The notes below the pieces were generated by a model. The model ran no database searches. It was given only the letters and a program-made list of their open reading frames with translations, and had not been told where the DNA came from. A stretch of DNA of 64,000 bases, from NCBI GenBank assembly GCA_963747765.1, contig CAVVGH010000003.1, positions 13,570-77,569 of the forward strand. The letters are read 5' to 3'. The stretch is from VRUE01 sp963747765 (GTDB lineage Bacteria; Actinomycetota; Thermoleophilia; Solirubrobacterales; 70-9). Below are positions 16,959 through 25,023 of this stretch, piece by piece. Positions within the stretch are counted from its first letter, which is position 1; each line of letters begins with the position of its first letter. The position numbers and the translations under genes were made by a program.

Positions 16959-18707
16959 GTGGACTCGACCAATGCCAACACCGCGCTGGCCTCGGCCTTC
17001 GCCGACGAGCTTGCCCGCTGCGGGCTGCGTCAGGCGGTCATCTCGCCCGGCTCGCGCTCGACGCCGCTTGCGATCGCCCTCTGGCGCCAGCCGGCGCTCG
17101 ACACCACGGTCATCGTCGACGAGCGCTCGGCCGCCTTCTTCGCACTGGGCGCGGCACAGGCAACCGGGTCTCCGGTCGCCATTCTCTGCACGTCGGGAAC
17201 GGCAGCCGCCAACTTCCATCCGGCGGTCTGCGAGGCCGACCTCTCAGCGGTGCCCCTGCTCCTCCTGACCGCCGACCGACCGCCGGAGCTGCGGGGAATC
17301 GGTGCCGGCCAAACGATCGACCAGGTCAAGCTCTTCGGCTCGGCCGTTCGATGGTTCTGCGAAGTGGGCACCCATGAGGCGACCGACGATGGCCTTCTCC
17401 ACTACCGGTCGACCGCCTGCCGCGCCTTCGCCGCTGCGCGCGGCGAGCCCCGCCCCGGTCCCGTCCACCTCAATCTGCCCTGGCGCGAGCCCCTGGCGCC
17501 GCTGCCGGTGGAGTCAGCGGTGAGCGCCACGGACCCGCTGGCACTCAAGGGTCGCGGGGAGCGGCCGCTGACCGCCGTGACCGCCTACGACACCGAGCCC
17601 TCCGAGTTTCTGCTCGAGGAGGTGGGCGGGCACATTGCCCGGGCGAACGCCGGAGTGATTGTGGCCGGGCGCCAGCGCGACGTCGAGCTGCGCGATCCCC
17701 TCGCCCGCCTCGCCACTGCCACCGGCTTCCCGATCCTCGCTGAGCCGACTTCCCAGCTTCGCTGCGGCCCGCACGATCGTTCGCACGTCGTCACCACGTA
17801 CGACCTGCTGCTTCGCGATGCCGAGTTCGGGCGGAGCGTGACGCCCGATCTTGTGCTGCGCTTCGGGGAGATGCCGACCAGCAAACCGCTGCGGGCCTGG
17901 CTGGCAGGCTGCGGCGCGGAGGAAATCGTCGTCGACCCGCACGGCGGCTGGAACGAGCCAAACCGCCGTGCGGCGGCGCTGCTGCGCGCCGACCCGACCG
18001 AGCTCGCCGCCGGCTGGGCGGCCCGCCTGAGCGGCGACCCCCCGGCGGCGCCCGAACCCTGGTTCAGCGCGGAGCGCGCGGTCTGCGCGGCAATCGATGC
18101 GGAGCTGCGTGGGCTGAGCGCCCCCACAGAGCCCGGCCTGCAGCTCGCACTCGGTGCGCTGTACCGCGACGGCGACCTCCTCTATACGGCCTCGAGCATG
18201 CCGATTCGCGACCAGGAGGCCTTCCTGCCCACTGGCCAGGCCGATGTGTTCTTCCTCTGCAACCGCGGCGCCAACGGCATCGATGGTCTCCTCTCGGCCG
18301 GGATCGGGGCCGCCCACGCGACCGGCCGGCCAACCACGATCGTCACCGGCGACCTTGGCCTTCTCCACGATATCGGCGGCCTGGCCGCCCTGAGAGACGT
18401 TTCGACTCCGGTGCGGATCGTCGTCATCGACAACGGCGGCGGCGGCATCTTCGAGTTCCTCCCCCAGGAGTCCGCCCTCGGGCGCGACGAGTTCGAGGCC
18501 CTGTTGGCAACGCCGCGCAGCGTTGACGTGGCCCGTGCCGCAGCGCTCTTCGGACTCAGCCATCGGAGGGTGGCGTCGCTTGACGATCTGTCAGACGCGC
18601 TGACCGCGAACACCGGTCTGATCGAGGTGCCCGTCGACCGACAGGCGAACGTGGAGTTGCACCTTCGCCTCGCTAGCTCAGCAGCGGCAGCAGTGCGCCG
18701 AGCTTGA
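16959..18707 (+). CDS. menD: SEPHCHC synthase (MenD)
   Basis: 582 residues. Thiamine-diphosphate enzyme joining 2-oxoglutarate and isochorismate. The N-terminus (NTALASAFADELARCGLRQA then VISPGSRSTPLAIALW) is diagnostic; the catalytic Glu is in VDERSAAFFALG, and the cofactor-binding GDLGLLHDIGGLAALRDVST with IDNGGGGIFEFLPQ closes the assignment. Start: GTG 16959 preceded by AGGT; TTG 16950 is an alternative two codons earlier. The gene overlaps the convergent menF 3' end by 35 bp. Confidence 0.94.
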   Translation: MDSTNANTALASAFADELARCGLRQAVISPGSRSTPLAIALWRQPALDTTVIVDERSAAFFALGAAQATGSPVAILCTSGTAAANFHPAVCEADLSAVPLLLLTADRPPELRGIGAGQTIDQVKLFGSAVRWFCEVGTHEATDDGLLHYRSTACRAFAAARGEPRPGPVHLNLPWREPLAPLPVESAVSATDPLALKGRGERPLTAVTAYDTEPSEFLLEEVGGHIARANAGVIVAGRQRDVELRDPLARLATATGFPILAEPTSQLRCGPHDRSHVVTTYDLLLRDAEFGRSVTPDLVLRFGEMPTSKPLRAWLAGCGAEEIVVDPHGGWNEPNRRAAALLRADPTELAAGWAARLSGDPPAAPEPWFSAERAVCAAIDAELRGLSAPTEPGLQLALGALYRDGDLLYTASSMPIRDQEAFLPTGQADVFFLCNRGANGIDGLLSAGIGAAHATGRPTTIVTGDLGLLHDIGGLAALRDVSTPVRIVVIDNGGGGIFEFLPQESALGRDEFEALLATPRSVDVARAAALFGLSHRRVASLDDLSDALTANTGLIEVPVDRQANVELHLRLASSAAAAVRRA

Positions 18708-20070
18708 CCTCGGTCTCGGCCAGCTCCGAGGACGGGTCGGAGCCCGAGACAACGCCCACGCCGGCATACAGGTGAGCCTCTCGATCGCGCAGCAGGGCGC
18801 TGCGCAGGGCTACGCAGAACTCACCGTCCTCGGTGGCGTCCATCCATCCGACTGGCCCCGCGTACCAGCCGCGGTCCATCCGCTCCAGCTCGGCGATCGC
18901 CGCTGCCGCGAGCGGCCAGGGCTCGCCGCCAACGGCGGGGGTCGGGTGCAGGAGGCCGGCAAGCTCAATCGCCGATCGCGGTTCTGCGAGCTGGGCGATC
19001 ACCGCGGTCGCCAGATGCTGGATGTTGGCGACCCTGACCACCTCCGGCTCCGGGGCGCTCTCCACCCAGACGGCGTGAGGGCGCAGAGCGCGAACGATCC
19101 GATCGGCGACTATCCGCTGCTCGCGCCTGTTCTTGTCGCTGCGCAGCAGCTGCTCCCCGAGGTGATCGTCGATCGCCGGGTCCGAGCTGCGCCGCGTCGA
19201 TCCAGCCAGGGCAACCGTGGAAGCGCTGGCCCCCGAGCGCCGCACCAAGAGCTCCGGGCTGGCCCCCAGGAAGGCAGCCTCCGGGGTGCCGCAGCAGAAG
19301 CAGAAGCAGGATGGGAACTCGGCACGAAGCGCCCCGAAGATCGCCGCCGGGTCGTGCGCAGACACCGCCGCCACCACGACTTCGCGGGCCAGCACGATCT
19401 TGCGCAGCTGGTCGGCCTCGATGCGCGCGGCGGCCGCCGCGATCGCCGCCTCGAAGTCACCGGGCGGATATGTGCTGCGGATCTCGGGCCGGCCGGTGGG
19501 ATGCGGATCGAGCAACGGGAACCCGTCGTCCCGCAGGCCCGCCAGTCTCCTGCAGGCTCGGTTCACGGCTACCGCGGCGTCTCCACCGGCCGCAACGACG
19601 GCGTTCGCGGTGAGGAACGCAGCACCCCCACTGCGGCAAAGCGAGAGCTCGGGCAGGATCATCGACGCGGGCGCGAACGACGACCAGACCGCCGATGCCG
19701 CGCCGTTCGGATCGAAGGCAAACCCCCCTGTCCATACCGGGCCCGCACCGGCGGGCAATCCCGGAGGCTCGTCCAGCGCCGCGCCTTCGTTGAGACACAG
19801 GCACTCGCGGGCGACATCTGCGAACCGGTCATCGCCCCGCGAGGTGGCTTCGTGCGCGACACCCACCGCCGCCAGCGCAAAGTCCCGGTCTGGTTGCTCC
19901 CAGCAGAACCACCGATCGGACGCCAGTCGCGAGGCGAATATCGCTGCGCACGGGTCGAGCCCCTCAACCGGTACCGTCACGCTGACGAGCGTCCGCCGCT
20001 CGCGGCGCCCGGCCCCCTCTGCGGCCCCCTGCAGGCCCGCGATCAAACGCTCAGTTGCTGCCGCGAGCAA
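18673..20070 (-). CDS. menF: Isochorismate synthase
   Basis: 465 residues. Chorismate-binding family. The C-terminal catalytic half has VALAGSTRRSSD, LRSDKNRREQRIVADRIVRA and LHPTPAVGGEPWPLAAAAI, then RGWYAGPVGWMDATEDGEFC and YAGVGVVSGSDPSSELAETE, which fit MenF/EntC/DhbC enzymes; the Lys-containing RKIVLAREV supplies the general base. Proximity to menD and lack of siderophore genes favour menaquinone synthesis. The TTG start lies 20 nt inside ilvN, so it is probably translated from the ilvBN message, an unusual link between branched-chain and quinone synthesis. Confidence 0.9.
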   Translation of the reverse strand: MLAAATERLIAGLQGAAEGAGRRERRTLVSVTVPVEGLDPCAAIFASRLASDRWFCWEQPDRDFALAAVGVAHEATSRGDDRFADVARECLCLNEGAALDEPPGLPAGAGPVWTGGFAFDPNGAASAVWSSFAPASMILPELSLCRSGGAAFLTANAVVAAGGDAAVAVNRACRRLAGLRDDGFPLLDPHPTGRPEIRSTYPPGDFEAAIAAAAARIEADQLRKIVLAREVVVAAVSAHDPAAIFGALRAEFPSCFCFCCGTPEAAFLGASPELLVRRSGASASTVALAGSTRRSSDPAIDDHLGEQLLRSDKNRREQRIVADRIVRALRPHAVWVESAPEPEVVRVANIQHLATAVIAQLAEPRSAIELAGLLHPTPAVGGEPWPLAAAAIAELERMDRGWYAGPVGWMDATEDGEFCVALRSALLRDREAHLYAGVGVVSGSDPSSELAETEVKLGALLPLLS

Positions 20071-20596
20071 TGGCGATCTCGCCGGTCCTCACCATCTCGA
20101 TCAGCCCGTGAGGCCTGACCATCCGCTCGAAGGCCTCGATCTTGTCGGCCGATCCGGTCACCTCGATGGTCATCGTGCGACGCGCCACATCGATGATCTT
20201 CCCCCGGAAGATCTCCGCGAACTGGATGATCTCCGCGCGGTTCTCCACGGCGGCCGACACCTTGAACATCGCCATCTCCCTGGCGACGGTGTCCTCCGGC
20301 TCCATGTCGCGGATCTTCAACACGTTGATCAGCTTGTGGAGCTGCTTGGTGACCTGGTCGATCGGATGGACGGCGCCGTCGAGCGTCAGGGTGATCCTGG
20401 AGATGCTGGGGTCGTCGGTGGGACCGACGGCGAGCGTGTCGATGTTGAACCCGCGCCGCGAGAACAGGCCCGCGATGCGCGCCAGCACCCCCGGCTTGTT
20501 CTCGACCAGGATCGAGAGGATGTGCTTGCGCCCGCTCAGCTGTCCGGACACGCGCAGGTCCTCGAGCTTGACGAGCTCTGGAGTGCCGGCCTCCAC
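20051..20596 (-). CDS. ilvN: Acetolactate synthase, small regulatory subunit
   Basis: 181 residues. The N-terminal ACT domain begins KHILSILVENKPGVLARIAG followed by LFSRRGFNIDTLAVGPTDD, the valine-sensing signature; the C-terminal domain (FRGKIIDVARRTMTIEVTGS) is the small-subunit type. Binds and activates IlvB and confers feedback inhibition. The GTG start shares one base with the ilvB stop. Confidence 0.95.
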   Translation of the reverse strand: MEAGTPELVKLEDLRVSGQLSGRKHILSILVENKPGVLARIAGLFSRRGFNIDTLAVGPTDDPSISRITLTLDGAVHPIDQVTKQLHKLINVLKIRDMEPEDTVAREMAMFKVSAAVENRAEIIQFAEIFRGKIIDVARRTMTIEVTGSADKIEAFERMVRPHGLIEMVRTGEIAIARGSN

Positions 20597-22275
20597 TAGC
20601 CCACCATGTCCCGTGCCGCGGCACCCGCCGGGATCATCGGGAAGCAGTTCTCCTCTTTGGAGACCCGCACGTCGAGCAGAACCGGGCCGTCTGTCTCCAG
20701 CGCCTTGACCATCGTCTCCTCGAGGTCCGCGGCGTCTTCACAGCGCATCCCCGTCGCACCAAAGGCCTCCGCCAGCTTCACCCAGTCGGGGCTGGGACCC
20801 AGCTCGACCGAGCTGTAGCGGCGGTCCCAGAACAGCTCCTGCCACTGACGGACCATGCCCATGTAGCCGTTGTTCATCAGGAAGACCTTGACCGGGATGT
20901 CTTCGGTGACGCAGGTTGCCAGCTCCTGGCAGGTCATGATCAGGCTGCCATCGCCGGCCAGGCAGACAACCGCCTCGTCGGGGCAGGCGACCTTGGCCCC
21001 AACTGCCGCGGGAAGCCCGAAGCCCATCGTTCCCAGACCGCCGGAGTTGATCCAGTGGCGGGGTTTGTCGAAGCCGTAGTACTGCGCGGCCCACATCTGG
21101 TGCTGGCCGACGTCGGAAGTGACGATCGCGTCGCCCTGAGTCGCCCGGTGCATTGCCTCGATCATCAATTGCGGCTTGATCTCGCCGTCCTTACCGGGGT
21201 CGTAGCTGAGCGGGTACTCCTTCTGCCAGGCGTGGATCTGCTTCCACCAGCCGTCGAGGCGCGAGGAGTCCGTCTGCAGCGCTCGATATTCGCGGGTTAG
21301 CTGAGGCAGCACCCGCTTGGCGTCTCCCACGATCGGGATGTGGGCCGGAATGTTCTTCGAGATCTCGGCCGGGTCGACGTCGATGTGGATGAACTTGGCG
21401 CCCGGCGCGAACTCGGCGAGCTTGCCGGTGATCCGGTCGTCAAAGCGGGCGCCGATCGCAACGATCAGGTCGGCCTCGTCCATCGCGTAATTGGCGGCTC
21501 GGGTCCCGTGCATGCCGAGCATTCCCAACCAGCGCTCGTGCGAGGCTGGAAAGGCGCCCAGCCCCATCAACGTCGAGGTGACCGGGAAGGGGTCGCAGTC
21601 GGCCAGCTCGCGCAGCTCCTCTGAGGCGTTGGCGTTGATCACTCCGCCACCCGTATATAGGACCGGCCGCCTTGCGTTGGCGAGTGCTTTGGCCGCGATC
21701 CTGACCTGCTTGATGTTGCCTTCCGCCGACGGTTTGTAGCCGGCCAGCTCGACCGACTCGGTGCGGGTCACGTAGTCGATGTCGGCGCGCGAGAGGTCCT
21801 GGGGCACGTCGATCAGCACCGGTCCCGGCCTCCCGGTCGAGGCGATGTGGAACGCCTCGTGAACGTACTCCGGAATCTGGCGGGGATCCGCGACCTGGAA
21901 CGAGTGCTTCACGAAGGGCAGCGTCGCGCCAAGGATGTCGGCCTCCTGGAAGCCGTCGGTCCCGATCAGCTCGGTGCGCACCTGGCCGGTGATGAAGACC
22001 GTCGGCACCGAGTCCATCATCGCATCGGCAATCGCGGTGACCAGATTGGTCGCCCCCGGGCCGGACGTCGCGAACGCGACTCCGACTTTCCCCGAGGCCT
22101 GCGCATAGCCCTCGGCCGCGTGACCCCCTCCCTGCTCGTGGCGAACCTGGATGTGGCGGAAGTCGCTGTCGACCAGCGCGTCGTAGGTCGGCAGGTTGGC
22201 GCCACCGGGAATACCGAAGATGTGCTTGACACCCTCGGCCTTGAGGCTTTCCATCAACGCGTCCGCGGCTCTCAT
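20596..22275 (-). CDS. ilvB: Acetolactate synthase, large catalytic subunit
   Basis: 559 residues, ThDP/FAD enzyme for acetolactate and acetohydroxybutyrate. Motifs: FGIPGGANLPTYDALV, the catalytic Glu in RHEQGGGHAAEGYAQASG, and the ThDP site GDGSLIMTCQELATCVTED with NNGYMGMVRQWQELF. It starts 25 nt after sqdB on the same strand with no leader peptide visible, so unlike leuA I see no attenuator. ilvN follows directly. Confidence 0.96.
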   Translation of the reverse strand: MRAADALMESLKAEGVKHIFGIPGGANLPTYDALVDSDFRHIQVRHEQGGGHAAEGYAQASGKVGVAFATSGPGATNLVTAIADAMMDSVPTVFITGQVRTELIGTDGFQEADILGATLPFVKHSFQVADPRQIPEYVHEAFHIASTGRPGPVLIDVPQDLSRADIDYVTRTESVELAGYKPSAEGNIKQVRIAAKALANARRPVLYTGGGVINANASEELRELADCDPFPVTSTLMGLGAFPASHERWLGMLGMHGTRAANYAMDEADLIVAIGARFDDRITGKLAEFAPGAKFIHIDVDPAEISKNIPAHIPIVGDAKRVLPQLTREYRALQTDSSRLDGWWKQIHAWQKEYPLSYDPGKDGEIKPQLMIEAMHRATQGDAIVTSDVGQHQMWAAQYYGFDKPRHWINSGGLGTMGFGLPAAVGAKVACPDEAVVCLAGDGSLIMTCQELATCVTEDIPVKVFLMNNGYMGMVRQWQELFWDRRYSSVELGPSPDWVKLAEAFGATGMRCEDAADLEETMVKALETDGPVLLDVRVSKEENCFPMIPAGAAARDMVG

Positions 22276-22300
22276 CGGACTCGCGATGGTACCAGCGAAC

Positions 22301-23476
22301 CTATGCCTGGCCTGCAGGGGATTTCGAGGGGTCCCAACGAGTGTGGGGATCGATCGAGCTCTCGATCACGAAGCCCTTGTAGCGCTCGATGGCGTGCAGC
22401 ACCGACTCGATCAGCTCCTCGCGGAGCAGGGTCGGCTTCAAGCCAAGGTCGAAAAGTTTCGTGTGCGTGGCGTTGTAGTAGTGCTCCTCGAGCTCCACGC
22501 GCGGGTTGTCGACGTGATTGATCTCGACCGAGTAGCCGAGGTGCTCGCCGGCGTGCTTGACCAGCTCGGCCAGTTGGCCGACCGAGAACTGCTCCGTGAA
22601 CTGGTTGAAGACGCGGAACTCGCCGGGCTCGGCCGGGTTGGCGACCGCCAGCTCGACGCATTGCAGGGTGTCGCGGACGTTGAGGAAGCCACGGGTCTGC
22701 CCCCCCGACCCGTAGACGGTCAGCGGGTGGCCGATCACAGCCTGCACGCAGAAGCGGTTGAGCACCGTGCCGAAGACCTCGTCGTAGTCAAAGCGGGTGA
22801 TCAGGCGCTCGTCGCGCGCCGTCTCGTCGGTCTCGATTCCGTAGACGACTCCCTGGTTGAGATCGGTGGCGCGCAGCCCCCAGATCCGGCAGGCAAAATG
22901 CAGGTTCGTCGAGTCGTGGACCTTGGAGCAGTGATAGAGGGAGCCGGGCAGCTTCGGGAAGGGAAGGGTGTCGGTGCGCCCCTTGTGCTCGATCTCGATG
23001 AACCCCTCCTCGATATCGATGTTCGGAGTGCCGTACTCACCCATCGTCCCGAGCTTCACCAGGTGGCAGTCGGGAACATGGTCGCGCAAGCTGAAGAGAA
23101 GGTTGAGCGTGCCGATCACATTGGTGTGCTGGGTCTCGACCGCCCGCTCGCGGGACATCATCGAGTAGGGCGCCGAGGGCTGCTCTCCGTAGTGGATGAC
23201 CGCCTCGGGGCGAACCTCGGCGACCACCTCGTCGAGGAAGTCACCGTCCTCGACCGCGCCGACGTAGCGGCGGATCTGCTTGCCGGTTATCTCGCGCCAG
23301 GCATCGATCCGCTCGTCGAGAGTGCCGATCGGAGTGAGCGAATCGGTCCCGTGCTCCTGATGCCAGCGACGGCGCGAAAAGTTGTCGACGACTGCCACCT
23401 CGTGGCCCTTGGCCGAAAAGCGCAACGCGGTCGGCCAGCCCAGGTAACCGTCCCCCCCGAGGATGAGAACGCGCAT
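22301..23476 (-). CDS. sqdB: UDP-sulfoquinovose synthase (SqdB/SQD1-like)
   Basis: 391 residues. An extended SDR: MRVLILGGDGYLGWPTALRF binds NAD+. Diagnostic for SQD1/SqdB are VIHYGEQPSAPYSMMSRERA, KLGTMGEYGTPNIDIEEG and the YxxxK in YHCSKVHDSTN, plus LNQGVVYGIETDET. The enzyme makes UDP-sulfoquinovose from UDP-glucose and sulfite, the donor for the sulfolipid SQDG. Start is ATG 23476; a longer frame to 23545 adds non-family sequence. No SQDG glycosyltransferase (SqdX/SqdD) is obvious beside it; three other glycosyltransferases are divergent from it. Confidence 0.87.
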   Translation of the reverse strand: MRVLILGGDGYLGWPTALRFSAKGHEVAVVDNFSRRRWHQEHGTDSLTPIGTLDERIDAWREITGKQIRRYVGAVEDGDFLDEVVAEVRPEAVIHYGEQPSAPYSMMSRERAVETQHTNVIGTLNLLFSLRDHVPDCHLVKLGTMGEYGTPNIDIEEGFIEIEHKGRTDTLPFPKLPGSLYHCSKVHDSTNLHFACRIWGLRATDLNQGVVYGIETDETARDERLITRFDYDEVFGTVLNRFCVQAVIGHPLTVYGSGGQTRGFLNVRDTLQCVELAVANPAEPGEFRVFNQFTEQFSVGQLAELVKHAGEHLGYSVEINHVDNPRVELEEHYYNATHTKLFDLGLKPTLLREELIESVLHAIERYKGFVIESSIDPHTRWDPSKSPAGQA

Positions 23477-23553
23477 AGGTCGCGGCAGAGTACCGAACGG
23501 GGCGCGATCGCGGGCAACCGGGACCACCCGGCAGCGCCATAGCATCTGCGGCG

Positions 23554-25023
23554 ATGGCGTCCGCAGCGGTTGCGCGAAACGGGGAGCGTGCCGGGGTCAT
23601 CGCCCTGGTGGCGATCCTCCTGCTGGGCCTCGGGCTGCGCGTCGGCTATGCCTGGGACGGCCGGGCACCGGTCTTCGACGCCGCAGCCTATGCGCGGATC
23701 GCCGCACACCTCGATCGCGGGGAGGGCTTCACGCAGGGAAGGACCGCCACCCAGCCCGCGAGCAACTACTCGCCCGGGCTGCCGCTCTTCGTCGCCGCCC
23801 TCTACAGATTGACCGGAGGCCCTCACGAACGCTTGGCTCGCCTTGCGCTCGCCGTCATCGGATCCCTGTCCGTCCTCTTCACCTATCTGATCGGCCGCCG
23901 CCTCTCGGGCCCAGCGGCCGGCCTGATCGGCGCGGCAGCCGTGGCCGTCTACCCAGCGCTGCTCGAGTACCAGGGGATGCTGATGGGCGAGCCTCTCGCC
24001 GCCACCCTCCTCTCCGGGGCGACCCTCTCGATCCTCTGGGCATCCGACCCGCGCGCAGCCACTCACCTCCTGCCGGTCGCCGCGCGGGTCCTGTCACGGG
24101 GAAGGGGGGCTAGCGGACTCACCCGTCCGAACCCCCCCTCCCCCGTGCCGCCCGCGCGAAGAGCCGCCGCGCTGCGCTGGCTGGTCCCGGGCCTGCTGCT
24201 CGGAGCGCTGGCGCTCGTTCGCCCCGAGTACCTGGCGATCTCGCTGCCGATCGCGATCGTCGTATTCGCGCGTCAGGGAGGAGATGTGTGGCGCAACGGC
24301 CTGACCCAGGCGGCAGCTCTGCTCTTGGGACTGGTGGTGGTCGTCGCCCCGTGGACGGTTCGCAATGCGGTGGCGCTCGACCGGTTCGTTCCGGTATCCA
24401 CCGGCGGCGGGCAGGTGCTCTTCGCCGGCGCCTACATGCCGTCGGACGGAAATCCCGAACGCGTCGGCCGCGAGGTCCTGGAGCGCCATCCCGGGCTGAC
24501 CCGGGCCTTGGCCCTTCGCCACCTGCCCGCCGGCCAACGACCCAAGCCACGACCCGCTCCGCCAATCGACGCCGTCCTTGCCAACGTCCGCCTCGAGCAG
24601 ATCCTCGCCGCGTTTGCGACCCAGCGGTACCCGGGCATGGAAACGGACCGCGCGCTGGCGCGGATGGGCCGCGAACGGCTCTGGCGCGACATAGCCGAAC
24701 AGCCCCTGTCTTACACAGGCTTCCTGGCGACCAAGCTGGTCCGGATCTGGTGGCACGGCCCCCGGGATGTGATGCGCGAGCCGCTGTGGGCAACCATGCA
24801 CTGGCTGCTTGTCGCGCTGGCCCTGGTCGGCCTCGGCCTGCTTGTCCGGCACCGTCCCTGGCAGGCAGCGCTGCTTGCCACGGTTCTTATCTCGACCAGC
24901 GCGATCGGAGTCCTTCTCGTCGCCTCGCCGCGGCGCGTGCTTGTCGCTGTTCCGCTCGTCGCGGCCCTCGCGGGCGTGGCAGCGACAGCGTGCAGGGATA
25001 GCCTGGCGCGATGGCATCGCTGA
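23554..25023 (+). CDS. Polytopic glycosyltransferase (GT39/ArnT-like), paralog 1
   Basis: 489 residues with about 10-12 membrane segments. The first segment (VIALVAILLLGLGLRVGYAW) is followed by the short outer loop with RAPVFDAAAYARIAAHLDRG, where GT-C enzymes keep catalytic acidic residues, and NYSPGLPLFVAALYRLTGG, a common feature of the PMT/ArnT group. These transfer sugars from polyprenyl-phosphate donors on the outer face; the substrate is unknown. Residues about 180-200 (VLSRGRGASGLTRPNPPSPV) are an in-frame insertion encoded by a hairpin repeat. The -10-like TAGCAT (23540-23545) ends 8 nt before ATG. Overlaps the next gene by 13 bp. Confidence 0.8.
   Translation: MASAAVARNGERAGVIALVAILLLGLGLRVGYAWDGRAPVFDAAAYARIAAHLDRGEGFTQGRTATQPASNYSPGLPLFVAALYRLTGGPHERLARLALAVIGSLSVLFTYLIGRRLSGPAAGLIGAAAVAVYPALLEYQGMLMGEPLAATLLSGATLSILWASDPRAATHLLPVAARVLSRGRGASGLTRPNPPSPVPPARRAAALRWLVPGLLLGALALVRPEYLAISLPIAIVVFARQGGDVWRNGLTQAAALLLGLVVVVAPWTVRNAVALDRFVPVSTGGGQVLFAGAYMPSDGNPERVGREVLERHPGLTRALALRHLPAGQRPKPRPAPPIDAVLANVRLEQILAAFATQRYPGMETDRALARMGRERLWRDIAEQPLSYTGFLATKLVRIWWHGPRDVMREPLWATMHWLLVALALVGLGLLVRHRPWQAALLATVLISTSAIGVLLVASPRRVLVAVPLVAALAGVAATACRDSLARWHR
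24094..24148 (-). repeat. Hairpin repeat inserted in frame in glycosyltransferase paralog 1
   Basis: Inverted repeat CACGGGGAAGGGGGG ... CCCCCCCTCCCCCGTG. Read on the minus strand its outer part (CACGGGGGAGG, then GGGGGTTCGGACGGGTGAG) matches, with one indel and about four mismatches over 34 positions, the repeat at 25547-25610 in the neighbouring paralog, which is in the opposite orientation. Confidence 0.65.

Noticed and set aside
22276..22300. Attenuator before ilvB
   Set aside because: Only 25 nt separate sqdB and ilvB; no leader frame rich in Ile, Leu or Val is present.
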